DNA from: Martensiomyces pterosporus
Taxonomy: Eukaryota > Kickxellomycota > Kickxellomycetes > Kickxellales > Kickxellaceae
NCBI GenBank assembly: GCA_025201845.1
Contig: MU604158.1
Span: 1-14,997, forward strand
Length of the DNA stretch: 14,997 bases
Reading direction: 5' to 3'
A program made the position numbers and the translations under genes. Below are positions 1 through 8,289 of this stretch, in pieces. Under the pieces are notes generated by a model. That model was not told the DNA's origin. It worked only from the letters and a program-made list of their open reading frames with translations, and did no database searches. Positions within the stretch are counted from its first letter, which is position 1. Each line of letters opens with the position of its first letter.

Positions 1-48
1 TGTATTTTTTGTGACCGGTCAGAAAGGCCAAATGGCTTTGTGTGAGTT

Positions 49-120
49 GGTTCTGTGGTCTAGCGGTATGATTCTCGCTTAGGGTGCGAGAGGTCCCGGG
101 TTCAAGTCCCGGCAGAGCCC
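49..120 (+). tRNA. tRNA-Pro (anticodon AGG)
   Basis: A complete cloverleaf can be folded by hand. The acceptor stem 49-55 pairs with 113-119 with one G-U wobble. The D stem is 58-60 with 70-72. The anticodon stem is 74-78 with 86-90, around a seven-base loop with AGG at 81-83. The variable loop has five bases, and the T stem 96-100/108-112 closes a TTCAAGT loop. AGG reads the proline codon CCU (and CCC if A34 becomes inosine). There is no intron, and CCA is not encoded, as is normal for eukaryotes. The A box (from about 58) and B box (about 99-109) are internal promoter elements. Confidence 0.97.
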
Positions 121-123
121 CTC

Positions 124-134
124 TTTTTCTTTTT
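124..134 (+). terminator. Pol III terminator of tRNA-Pro
   Basis: Two runs of five T on the coding strand (124-128 and 130-134), separated by one C, begin four bases after the tRNA. This is the usual RNA polymerase III stop signal with a backup. Confidence 0.85.
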
Positions 135-362
135 GCTTCCCTCTGCTCTCCGGGACTGGCTCTGCCAGCCTGTTTTTTGTTTTTTTGGACTGTTTGGTGT
201 TCAGGATTGTGCATTTTATCCTACTTTCTATCATTCACGTGGAATTACCCGTAAACAGTGGCATCTCGATAAGGCAGCCATCCACCAAGCTCCTACCATC
301 TGGCAGTGGCTTTGCTAGACATCCGTCTCTTTAGTCCCTGTCAAAGTGTATTTCGCTATAGG

Positions 363-1640
363 ATGCATAGCCGCTCGACTTCACACGCGCATCCGCAGGA
401 GCACGAGCATGGCCATGAACACGACCATGGTGGTGTTTTTGTTAGCGGCGGTGATGAAATGGATTCCAAAAACCTAAGTGAAGATGAATCGGAAGCCCGC
501 GCGCTAACCGACGTAATTGCAGCGTTCCTATGCTACAAGACATACACGCTGAACAGCGGTGTCTACCGACGTCTTCAAGCCATCGACCAATTGTCTGATC
601 GTCATCGATCCATCGTCTCTTCCCTGGGCACTATCGACAAGATCAAGCGTGCTGAGAGGCTTGTCCGTGAAAATTACAAATTCCTCCTTGATGTTGCCTA
701 CTCTAGTGCTATTGGACCGATGCCCGATCCAGCTAGCCAAACGAGTGAGTTTAAGGAGTGGATGGCGCAATTCTTCGAGGCAAGGAGGGCAGCGGGAAGA
801 CCGCTGGTGGAGGACCATCATATGGAGAAGCTGTACAGCACGCTGAAGCAGTTTGTACGTGACTGGTCCGCGGAGGGCAGAGAGGAGAGGGAGCAGACAT
901 ATGGCCCTCTTTTAAACGCTCTGGAGAGAGAGTTCGCCCATGTAAAACCGGAGTCCCGTGGTGCGATCAGAGTGCTGGTTCCAGGTGCTGGACTGGGTAG
1001 GCTGGCGTTCGATATCTGCTGTCGCGGGTTCAGTAGCCAGGGAAACGAGTTTTCGTACTTTATGCTTCTGGCATCCAACTATGTACTCAACAAGACCGAG
1101 CGTGTAAGCCAGCATGCCATCTATCCGTTCGTCCACCAGTTCTCCAACGTCGTGAAGGAGGAGGACCAGGTGCGGGCCGTTAGAATTCCTGACATTTTGC
1201 CTAGCCAAATGCCATTTGCGGACACCGCAGAGTTTTCGATGACTGCTGGCGACTTTATCGAGGTATATGGAGCAGAGGACGAGAAGGGAAGGTGGGATGC
1301 TATTGTTACGTGCTTCTTTATGGATACGGCGAAGAACGTCTTGGCATACTTGGATACGATGTGGAGTGCGATGAAACCAGGTGCGGTGTGGATCAACTTG
1401 GGCCCCTTGTTGTGGCACTTTGACAGCGTCCAGGGTGAGTCGTCGGTCGAGTTTACGCGCGAAGAGTTTATGGCCCTGGCGGAAAAGATCGGGTTTGTCT
1501 GGGATGGAGAGCAGTTCCAAGAGTGCATCCCAGTCTCGTATACCTCAAACTCGAGAAGCATGCTTCAGTACACGTACCGTGCCTTTATGACCGTTGCCCA
1601 CAAGCCAAACCAAGCCGCCGGAAACACCATTGCAAATTGA
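363..1640 (+). CDS. CARNMT1: Carnosine N-methyltransferase-like (N2227 family) SAM-dependent methyltransferase
   Basis: Predicted 425-residue enzyme of the N2227/UPF0586 family. The animal member methylates carnosine to anserine with S-adenosylmethionine; the physiological substrate in fungi is less clear. I recognise LKQFVRDWS (161-169), the SAM-binding glycine-rich motif VPGAGLGRL (206-214), QGNE (226-229), MTAGDF (293-298), TCFFMDTA (316-323) and WINLGPLLWHF (343-353), in family order. The human protein is of similar length (about 410). The frame is open upstream to a GTG at 306, but 363 is the first in-frame ATG, so I start there. A start at the next ATG (459) would remove an unusual His-rich segment (residues 8-22) and still leave the catalytic core whole. 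No signal peptide or membrane helix is visible, so it is probably cytosolic or nuclear. It converges on LCB1 with 138 bases between the stops. Confidence 0.92.
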   Translation: MHSRSTSHAHPQEHEHGHEHDHGGVFVSGGDEMDSKNLSEDESEARALTDVIAAFLCYKTYTLNSGVYRRLQAIDQLSDRHRSIVSSLGTIDKIKRAERLVRENYKFLLDVAYSSAIGPMPDPASQTSEFKEWMAQFFEARRAAGRPLVEDHHMEKLYSTLKQFVRDWSAEGREEREQTYGPLLNALEREFAHVKPESRGAIRVLVPGAGLGRLAFDICCRGFSSQGNEFSYFMLLASNYVLNKTERVSQHAIYPFVHQFSNVVKEEDQVRAVRIPDILPSQMPFADTAEFSMTAGDFIEVYGAEDEKGRWDAIVTCFFMDTAKNVLAYLDTMWSAMKPGAVWINLGPLLWHFDSVQGESSVEFTREEFMALAEKIGFVWDGEQFQECIPVSYTSNSRSMLQYTYRAFMTVAHKPNQAAGNTIAN

Positions 1641-1741
1641 GATATGCCTTTGCTGCTATAACGAAATAAGAAGTGCACGTGTGGGTCAGTGGAGTGTATT
1701 GAGAGGAACTAGCGGCCAAGTAGGCGGTTCTGATTTGGGTC

Positions 1742-1747
1742 ATTAAA
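1742..1747 (+). terminator. Candidate poly(A) signal of the methyltransferase gene
   Basis: ATTAAA lies about 100 bases after the stop at 1640 and is followed by an A-rich run. It sits in the 138-base gap between convergent genes, so the two transcripts probably end close together or overlap. No AATAAA was seen for the opposing LCB1 gene. Confidence 0.4.
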
Positions 1748-1778
1748 AAAAAGAAGGAACAAGGGGAAGCAGCGTTGT

Positions 1779-3341
1779 TTAGCGCTTCTTGGAAGTGACA
1801 CGGCTAACGGCGCTTTTGACGGCATGCGCGCACTTTTCAATCTCTTTGCGAGAATGAGCAGACGACACGCAAATACGGATGCTCGAGTTGGGCATCAGAC
1901 GCTCATGTTCATCAACATACATCGCACGGGTAAGCAGGACGCCGTCCTTCTGAGCCTCATCGGTGAGCTCGGTAAGCACACGGTCGATATCGGTCTTGGT
2001 CCACGCACCGCCCGACCGCTTCATACGAACCAGAGTCTCGGGGGTCAGTCTGATATGGACAACAGGGCTCTCCGACGATCCATCCACTTGCAGACCAGGG
2101 ACACGCTTAAGCAGGGTGCGCAGGAGGGCGGTGTTATCCCTAAGCTCCTTCAGGTAGTTGTCAGGCTTGATCTCGAGTGCCTGGATGGCATCAGAAGCAG
2201 CGACGGTCAGAATGCTTGGCATGGACGCGGAGAAGCAGTAGCCAAGGCCCGAGAGTCTCTGGTGCTCAACCAGGTCCTTGTCAGCACAGCAAAAGCCACC
2301 CGAGGCGCCAATAGCGTAGCACAGGGAGCCAATAAGCAGATCAACCTCGTGAGGGTCAATGCTGTAATGGTCAGTGAGGCCAGCGCCTCGCTTTCCCAGA
2401 ACGCCAAAGGACAGAGACTCGTCGAGGATGATGCGGAACTTGTAGCGGTGCTTGAGCTCAACCAGGTCCTTCAGTGGCGCAATGTCGCCGGTGTTTTGGA
2501 ACAGTCCCTCCGTGATGATGAACTTGCGAGGAAGTGCGTTCTTGCCACGGCGTCCAGCCAGCTGCTTGTTGACGTCTTTGAGGACACGCTCGAGATCCGC
2601 CATATCGTTGTGCTTGTACCAGTACACCTTGCTGCGCGAAAGAGTGATTGCTTGCTGGATGGAAAACGTGACTGCCTCGTCGGCGACAATGATATCGCCG
2701 CGCTTGGAGAAGCAGGGGATAACCGAAAGAGTAGTGGTAAATGCCTGGCTGTAGAGGATGGCAGCCGAGTGACCAATAAATGCAGCCAGTTGCTTCTCGA
2801 GCTCCATATGAACATCCAGGGTGCCGTAGAATCCTGGAGGACCGCAGGACCCAACGCCATACTTGCGCAGGGTTTCCAGCGCATGCTTCTCAAGATCAGG
2901 GTTATTGACGAATCCAAGGAAGTTGTACGAGGCAAAGTTCAGGACCTGTTTGCTGCTGTTTCCAGATGCCAGTCTGATCTTGATGCCGTTGGGGCCATCG
3001 ATCATCACGGCCTTGTCGAGGGTCTCGCGCTCAAACTCGGTCAGTTCGGGGACCAGGGGCTCGGGCTTCCAGTCCTCGACGAGCTCGTCAATCTCCTTCT
3101 CGGTAAGCACAACCTCGTTGTTGCCGATGTTGTACTTTTGCTTTGTAATGTACCAGACGATGAATCCGACGAGGCAGGCTTCAAGGAAGGTGCGGAAGGG
3201 GTCATCCTTGTAAGAATTCTTGATGTACCTGAGTACCATGCGGAACGTGAAGTCCCATGCAGTGCGCAGAGCGCCGTGCTGCTGGGTGCCGCCGAGTGAC
3301 TCAAGCGAGGGTGCTGGCGTTGGAGTTGCGATTGACGCCAT
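1779..3341 (-). CDS. LCB1: Serine palmitoyltransferase subunit 1
   Basis: 520-residue LCB1/SPTLC1 subunit of serine palmitoyltransferase, which condenses L-serine with palmitoyl-CoA to 3-ketosphinganine, the first step of sphingolipid synthesis at the ER. It has a membrane segment at about 52-66, followed by the PLP-dependent alpha-oxoamine synthase fold. Family motifs are NFASYNFLG (135-143), GVGSCGPPGFYG (162-173, containing the cysteine equivalent to human C133), ILDESLSFG (305-313) and QRLSGLGYCFSASMP (361-375). The stretch where LCB2 carries its PLP-binding lysine (about 336-350 here) has no lysine. This is normal for LCB1, which works as a heterodimer with LCB2. The ORF starts with ATG, runs the full family length and has no intron. 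The partner LCB2 is not in this window. It diverges from the PPR gene across 3342-4048. Confidence 0.96.
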   Translation of the reverse strand: MASIATPTPAPSLESLGGTQQHGALRTAWDFTFRMVLRYIKNSYKDDPFRTFLEACLVGFIVWYITKQKYNIGNNEVVLTEKEIDELVEDWKPEPLVPELTEFERETLDKAVMIDGPNGIKIRLASGNSSKQVLNFASYNFLGFVNNPDLEKHALETLRKYGVGSCGPPGFYGTLDVHMELEKQLAAFIGHSAAILYSQAFTTTLSVIPCFSKRGDIIVADEAVTFSIQQAITLSRSKVYWYKHNDMADLERVLKDVNKQLAGRRGKNALPRKFIITEGLFQNTGDIAPLKDLVELKHRYKFRIILDESLSFGVLGKRGAGLTDHYSIDPHEVDLLIGSLCYAIGASGGFCCADKDLVEHQRLSGLGYCFSASMPSILTVAASDAIQALEIKPDNYLKELRDNTALLRTLLKRVPGLQVDGSSESPVVHIRLTPETLVRMKRSGGAWTKTDIDRVLTELTDEAQKDGVLLTRAMYVDEHERLMPNSSIRICVSSAHSRKEIEKCAHAVKSAVSRVTSKKR

Positions 3342-4048
3342 CTGGCTCCTGAATCAGTTTGCTTGGAAATGTCTCGCCCGAGGTAGATGGAAATGATTAG
3401 CTGGGATGAGAGGAAAGCGATGAGCGGAAATACTTGCTGCTGGTGTTCTTTTGGTGTTTGGGGTTTCCTTCATTCGACTCGCCCTGCCTCGATTGGTTCG
3501 AGCCGGTCGAGACCACTCACTGCCGCGGAAGTTGGTTCCGAACCGATGGGAAAAAAGGCGAAGAAGGTGCAGTGAGAAGCCAGGCGGGAAATCGGCAGCA
3601 TTGGCTTGGGCCCCAGACAAAGTGCCGCGGCGCGCCCGTGCTGCGCTTTGCTGGCTGGAGTTCGAGATCAGGCGGCTGGTGGGTGTGTGTTTGCGCGAAC
3701 AGGCTGTTGGGTGTTGCTGGAACCCTCGGGCTCCTGCCAGAGCTTCAATTGCTCTGCGCGCTGTAATAGAGTAGATACATTCTGTTACGAATTGCTCTGC
3801 CTCTATACCTTTTTGTGCCTGCTCTTTTTCAGGGCAGATCAAGGATTCGCTCCTGATATGCGATCATTATCGCCTTTCTCCTTCACCGCACTTTTCAAGT
3901 TCAAATCAGCACCTGGCTTTTCTCTTCCTCGGCTATTTGTAATTTGCTTTTAAATTTGTGCGTGGGAGGTTCATTTTTCGCATACACCTTCATTTTTCAT
4001 TTTGCAAGCTGCAGAAACTGCTGCTCGTCCACAGCTCATTTGCATTTA
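3342..4048. promoter_or_regulatory. Divergent intergenic region between LCB1 and the PPR gene
   Basis: This 707-base gap must hold the promoters and 5' leaders of both divergent genes. CCAAT is present on the minus strand at 3492-3496 and 3600-3604, reading toward LCB1. There is an imperfect palindrome GGTTC-C-GAACC at 3534-3544 and CCGCGG at 3523-3528. The plus-strand side (about 3790-4040) is pyrimidine-rich, as is common in fungal leaders. Short ORFs here have no recognisable domain and biased composition; I do not call them genes. Confidence 0.5.
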
Positions 4049-7000
4049 ATGGCGTTGCGGAGCAGCGGTGGGGGCTGTTGGAGTTTGCCCTTGGCTCGCA
4101 ATGCAAAATCAGTAACAGCAGCAGCAGAGAGTCGACGCTGGTACCACAAGCCACGATATCAATGCCAGCTAAAGCAAAAGAAGGTGCAGCAGCGAATACA
4201 GGCGGCAGCGCCCTCAGTCACAGCTTGGGACAAACCAGCAACTAGACGCAGAGGCAAGATGGATTTGTGGAGCCAGCAATTAATGCATACAAGCGCTATA
4301 TCGAGGGAGCAGAGCGCCAGAGAGGCAGAGATCACAGAGGCGGTTGCCAAGCTGGCAGGTTTGCTAGAGAGTGATTCGGGTAATGCTCCGGAGATATGGG
4401 CAGCCTATGACCGACTAAAGATCCGCAGGATGCTTTCTTTTGTGCCCTACGAAGCCTGGGCCAGCTTGCTCAAAGCATGCCAGCGGACACCACACAAGCA
4501 ATCAATAGAACAGCGCGGTCAGCGACTGGACCGGATGCCTTCAGCACAATCGCTGTTTCCTCTTCGACGAGCATCTGGCGGTGCACTGGAAAGCACGTTT
4601 GGCAGGGAGTTTGTGGGGAGCAGCGAGATGCACCCGTGGACGCGCAGGATGGCAAAAATGCGGGCGTTGATGATTCTGGGCGATATGTGGCGATACACAG
4701 ACCTTAGCCACAGCATTGACAGCACTCAGCAGCTGGACAGTGCTGGCAGTAAGGATGATGAGCTCGTAGAGAATGGTGATAATGGAGTCCATGAGACATC
4801 CCACCCAATGTGGCGGCCAGCAGCTCTCCACTACAACATCGCCCTCGATGTGATTTGTCGCGACCCCTCATCTACAGTTGACGAGCTGATTTCGCTGCAC
4901 CGCGATATGCGGTTACATAGCATTCAAGAGGACGCGGTGACATTCAATACGCTTTTGAACGGGTGTCGGCGGATTCATGCGTGGAAGTACTTTCGTGTCA
5001 TCGACCAGCAACTGCGAAAGCGAGATGAGTGGGGGGTAACGCGTATGGATGCAACCACTTGGGGCACACTTATTCAGGGGTACAAGGAATGCATGGACTG
5101 GAGTGCTGTGGACAGCTGTGTTGCGCAAGCCAGTGCTGCTAGTCATGAGTGGCACAAGTCGCAAGGCGCGCCGGGACCAGGCACGCACGCAGTCAAACCT
5201 ACAGCCGAGCTGTGGAGCACAATTGTCAACGTGTATGCGGTCCGTGATATGGTCCCGCAGATGATTGCGTCAAGGCAGGTGATGCACGCGCTTGACCTGC
5301 CAATGAGCTTGTATACGTTTGCACCGATGTTTGCCGCGCTGCATAGATTTCGCAAGCACTTGATTCGGGACCAGAAGGACGCCTGGCCAGCAATTACGCT
5401 GGCGCTTGAGGAGCTCGAGGCGATGCGACAGTGTGGAGTTACGCCCAACGCCACTGTTCTGACTAACGTGATGCTGACGCTGGCGCTGGAGAACCCATAT
5501 GGCGCAAACAACCAAGCTGAGGATGGAAGCCGAGGGCAGTGCGATAAGGTGTCGAGTGTTGGTGGATCAATTGCACGGGAGCTGGAGGCAATGCTAGTAA
5601 GGGCGCGAGACCCCAACATTTATGCTGCCCTGTTTAACACTAACGGAAGGGCAAGGAGCTTGGATGATGTAAAGTCGATATGGCAGACGCTAGAGACAGA
5701 GTCGCAGTTTACCCACGATGATTCTGCACAGCCGCTTCTGTCGTCGCTGACACTAGCTGCTTACATGCACGCACTTATCAACTGCAAGGCATACGACGAT
5801 GCTATTGCCGCATTCTATAAATACGCAGCGCCCACACAACCTTCAAAAGACACGCAGCCAGGTAGTAGAGGCCACCTGGCGTCGGTGACACTAAAGAACG
5901 TGGATCGGTCGGTGTACGAGGCATCGATCAGGGCGTTCGCACTCGCTGATCGCCATCGAATGTGCCCACAGGTGATTCGAAAGATGATCAACTCGGGAAT
6001 TGAGCCCAGCGTGTTTGCACTAAGATACATGCTTCTAGCTCCCGACCAGGCGTACTCGAAGAGAAAGCACCAGCATAAGTACACTCGCAGGTGGAGTCTT
6101 CCGCTGGCGGTTGCGCGCGAGGCATGGGACATGATTCTGGGCATTAGACGGGAGAAGTGGATGAATGGGCCCCTCCTGCGCGATGAACCTCATAGTATCG
6201 ATGCTGGGATGAGTGGATCGGCCAAGCTAGGCAAGCGCAGTCATAGCTCGGCAGGCGAGCTGCCGGTGATTGTTAATGACATTGCAGCACAGTACATACG
6301 GATTGCTGCGTATGCGCGCAGTGTGCAGTTTGGCGAGCAGGTGTTTGAGGCATTGGAATCCGAGGCAGAGTACTTTGGAATTGGCCACGAACACCGCGCA
6401 AAAGAACGGGCATCTACCCACACCAGCGATACATATGAGAGCTCGGGGGATGCCGGTTTGGAGAGTGGGGCAGATTCAGGATATTCTCGCGGGCACAGTC
6501 GGTTCCCGGACGACCTTCAGTGTGCGCCGAATGTTCGCACCTATACATCGATGATCACAATGTATGGAAACGACGCGAATCTGGCTGGTGTTAGCAAGAT
6601 GTGGGCGAGCATGCTGCGTGATGGGGTGGAGCCCAATCTGATGACTTATACTAGCCTTATTAGCGCACTGCACAAGGTTGCACTGCGAAAGCGGTGGAAA
6701 CGCACGCAGACGTATTCGGAGATGGCCGCGTCAGGCAGCAAATTTGCCATGGACTCGCGAACCAAAGCCGACTCCGAGGAGCAAGGGCCAAAGGATGCAA
6801 ATGGCACTGGGGAGCTCTGGTGGGGCTCGACCAAACAGGACAATATGATTAGCCAGATCGAGGACCATATCTTGGGGGGAGTGCCCAAGCGGGACGGCAG
6901 AGAGCATGCAGCATCTATGTATGCTAGCCAGCAGTTGCAGCTGTTTGGAGACGGTAGATCTCCAGGCTTGGATATCCCACTAAGTACGCTGCTTCTGAGG

Positions 7001-7252
7001 TACCACTCTGTCAGGATTCGCGACACTATCCGCGATGTGCCCAAGGATTCGAGTAATGGCGCTGCGACGTATGTTGACCGCGATACAGCAGAGGACATCA
7101 AGAGGGCAATGCGCGTTTGCCAGGCGGTCGAGGACTCAGGGTTGGAGCCGGATTATAGGTTCCATTCAGCATTGGCGGATTTTTTCGAGACCTGTGGCGA
7201 CTCTTCGGGTGCCGAACTAGTGAGAAGCCATGTGGACACGAGTGTAGATTAA
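4049..7252 (+). CDS. Large pentatricopeptide-repeat (PPR)-like protein, probably mitochondrial
   Basis: 1067-residue helical-repeat protein. The frame is open upstream only from a TTG at 3944; 4049 is the first ATG and opens a basic, Ser/Arg-rich stretch with few acidic residues typical of a mitochondrial presequence (about 1-45). PPR-like helix pairs can be seen at about 296-330 (VTFNTLLNGC), 336-361 (TWGTLIQGY), 387-418 (LWSTIVNVYA), 523-551, 568-593, 621-664 and most clearly 828-876 (VRTYTSMITMYG, then MLRDGVEPN and MTYTSLISAL). Long polar linkers interrupt the repeats, for example about 782-822. PPR proteins bind single-stranded organellar RNA and act in its processing, stability or translation; the target cannot be read here. 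No catalytic domain (SMR, DYW or nuclease) is evident. The gene has no intron. Confidence 0.8.
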   Translation: MALRSSGGGCWSLPLARNAKSVTAAAESRRWYHKPRYQCQLKQKKVQQRIQAAAPSVTAWDKPATRRRGKMDLWSQQLMHTSAISREQSAREAEITEAVAKLAGLLESDSGNAPEIWAAYDRLKIRRMLSFVPYEAWASLLKACQRTPHKQSIEQRGQRLDRMPSAQSLFPLRRASGGALESTFGREFVGSSEMHPWTRRMAKMRALMILGDMWRYTDLSHSIDSTQQLDSAGSKDDELVENGDNGVHETSHPMWRPAALHYNIALDVICRDPSSTVDELISLHRDMRLHSIQEDAVTFNTLLNGCRRIHAWKYFRVIDQQLRKRDEWGVTRMDATTWGTLIQGYKECMDWSAVDSCVAQASAASHEWHKSQGAPGPGTHAVKPTAELWSTIVNVYAVRDMVPQMIASRQVMHALDLPMSLYTFAPMFAALHRFRKHLIRDQKDAWPAITLALEELEAMRQCGVTPNATVLTNVMLTLALENPYGANNQAEDGSRGQCDKVSSVGGSIARELEAMLVRARDPNIYAALFNTNGRARSLDDVKSIWQTLETESQFTHDDSAQPLLSSLTLAAYMHALINCKAYDDAIAAFYKYAAPTQPSKDTQPGSRGHLASVTLKNVDRSVYEASIRAFALADRHRMCPQVIRKMINSGIEPSVFALRYMLLAPDQAYSKRKHQHKYTRRWSLPLAVAREAWDMILGIRREKWMNGPLLRDEPHSIDAGMSGSAKLGKRSHSSAGELPVIVNDIAAQYIRIAAYARSVQFGEQVFEALESEAEYFGIGHEHRAKERASTHTSDTYESSGDAGLESGADSGYSRGHSRFPDDLQCAPNVRTYTSMITMYGNDANLAGVSKMWASMLRDGVEPNLMTYTSLISALHKVALRKRWKRTQTYSEMAASGSKFAMDSRTKADSEEQGPKDANGTGELWWGSTKQDNMISQIEDHILGGVPKRDGREHAASMYASQQLQLFGDGRSPGLDIPLSTLLLRYHSVRIRDTIRDVPKDSSNGAATYVDRDTAEDIKRAMRVCQAVEDSGLEPDYRFHSALADFFETCGDSSGAELVRSHVDTSVD

Positions 7253-7258
7253 AATAAA
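7253..7258 (+). terminator. Poly(A) signal directly after the PPR stop codon
   Basis: AATAAA begins at the base immediately after the TAA stop (7250-7252). This canonical signal would give a very short 3' UTR. The next gene starts only about 260 bases on, so a compact end is plausible. Confidence 0.55.
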
Positions 7259-7337
7259 CCCATTGGAGCCATATGCAAGTGGCAAAGCGACATCAATACG
7301 CTCAATAATGCCAGCTGGATGCAGCAGTAGCCGGCTG

Positions 7338-7372
7338 CTTGGTTCGGCAAAGATAAACTGTGCTGAACCGAG
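7338..7372. repeat. Inverted repeat / hairpin between the PPR and Mic12-like genes
   Basis: The arms 7338-7349 and 7361-7372 pair over 12 continuous positions around an 11-base loop; two pairs are G-U wobbles (7340/7370 and 7346/7364) if read as plus-strand RNA. It is neither a tRNA nor a recognised RNA family. It may lie in the PPR 3' region or in the leader or promoter of the next gene. Confidence 0.5.
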
Positions 7373-7512
7373 TTGCAATTGGTGAAAATGGCCAAGGCGA
7401 CGGGCGAATGAAGTGCTTCTGCTGTGATGGAGGCAGACGTGTGCTCCTCTGATTGCTATCTTTTTCTTGCTCCTTGTCATTCGCCCGAATTCTCACACAT
7501 TCTTTTCAGCAC

Positions 7513-8121
7513 ATGCCTACCATGTCATCGCGATACAGCAAGGTACTAACATGGCATAACGCCCAATTATTTGCTGGCGGCTTCATGCTCACCGGAACCG
7601 TGGGCTATATCTGGCTCAAGCCACGCATGGAGCGCACACAAGAGCTGCAAGACCACTTGCACCAAGTACAGCAGCACATGTACTGGAGCATGTCGCTGAC
7701 ACAGCGAGGGGATTTGCCTCCCAAACATGGTCAAGCGCTATACAATAGGAGTCGGCGGCGGTGGCTAGAGGGTGCCAATTCGTGGTGGAATAACAAGGTG
7801 TTTGGGTTCAACCGCTGGGTGATGGAGCCAGGCTATGTGACGCAGGAGGCCAGGAGGATGCAGAGGCTGGTTGGCCAGGGCGCTGCCGAGGAATGGGTCA
7901 AAGCTAGACGGCTGGCTAGAGGCGGCATGGAGTGGACTGGTGACTGGGTGAAGGACGCGGTGCATTGGAACGAAGCTATGGAGAAGGTAGGGAGGATGTG
8001 GGAGGGCGAGAGGAGCAAGTGGAGTCTGGCGCATGCAAACGCCATTGAGGCTGTCCACCCGCGATACAAAGAGAACGAGTCTGAAGAAAGGGACAATTCC
8101 AGGGGAGCAAAGCGCCGGTAG
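7513..8121 (+). CDS. Small one-helix protein, possible MICOS subunit Mic12/Aim5-like
   Basis: 202-residue protein. A single hydrophobic helix lies near the N-terminus (about 18-35, LFAGGFMLTGTVGYIWL). A charged, coiled-coil-prone stretch follows (38-56), then a Trp-rich segment (WLEGANSWWNN 84-94, FNRWV 99-103) and a basic C-terminus. This layout resembles fungal Mic12/Aim5, an inner-membrane MICOS subunit at cristae junctions: N-terminal helix, then a short motif around a conserved W-N. The resemblance is weak and the protein is longer than usual for that family. The frame is open upstream from a TTG at 7453; 7513 is the first ATG. ATG 7522 has the better context (A at -3) and would cost three residues. 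A pyrimidine tract ending in CAG at 7507-7509 could be a 5' UTR splice acceptor. Confidence 0.6.
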   Translation: MPTMSSRYSKVLTWHNAQLFAGGFMLTGTVGYIWLKPRMERTQELQDHLHQVQQHMYWSMSLTQRGDLPPKHGQALYNRSRRRWLEGANSWWNNKVFGFNRWVMEPGYVTQEARRMQRLVGQGAAEEWVKARRLARGGMEWTGDWVKDAVHWNEAMEKVGRMWEGERSKWSLAHANAIEAVHPRYKENESEERDNSRGAKRR

Positions 8122-8162
8122 CACCTAGCACATTTGGCCTCGCTGTGAGGCGCTGTTATTAT

Positions 8163-8168
8163 ATTAAA
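8163..8168 (+). terminator. Candidate poly(A) signal of the Mic12-like gene
   Basis: ATTAAA lies about 42 bases after the stop at 8121, in the 168-base gap before the convergent gene ending at 8290. Confidence 0.45.
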
Positions 8169-8289
8169 TACGCAGAGCTTATACGTGTTGTAGAGGCGAC
8201 AATAACAAGAATTGAGATACGGCGCACTAAGCAGGAAAAGAGCATACCAATGCGTACATTTTTGTTTTTATAAAAAGAGCACACTGCTG

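Noticed and set aside
133..318. A 61-codon plus-strand frame after tRNA-Pro
   Set aside because: It lacks an ATG start and begins within the Pol III terminator region.
912..1561. Minus-strand open frames of 146-202 codons across the methyltransferase gene
   Set aside because: They are shadows of the conserved plus-strand coding sequence and encode nothing recognisable.
2290..2345. Missing catalytic lysine in LCB1, which might look like a broken enzyme
   Set aside because: LCB1 normally lacks the PLP lysine; the active site lysine is supplied by LCB2 in the heterodimer.
1824..3299. A 491-codon open frame on the plus strand, antisense to LCB1
   Set aside because: It lies entirely opposite a gene with strong family motifs, its translation shows no domain, and long antisense frames arise from codon bias in GC-rich genes.
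3354..3842. A 162-codon minus-strand frame upstream of LCB1
   Set aside because: Biased composition (Arg, Ala, Ser, Pro), no domain, and it occupies the promoter and leader of LCB1.
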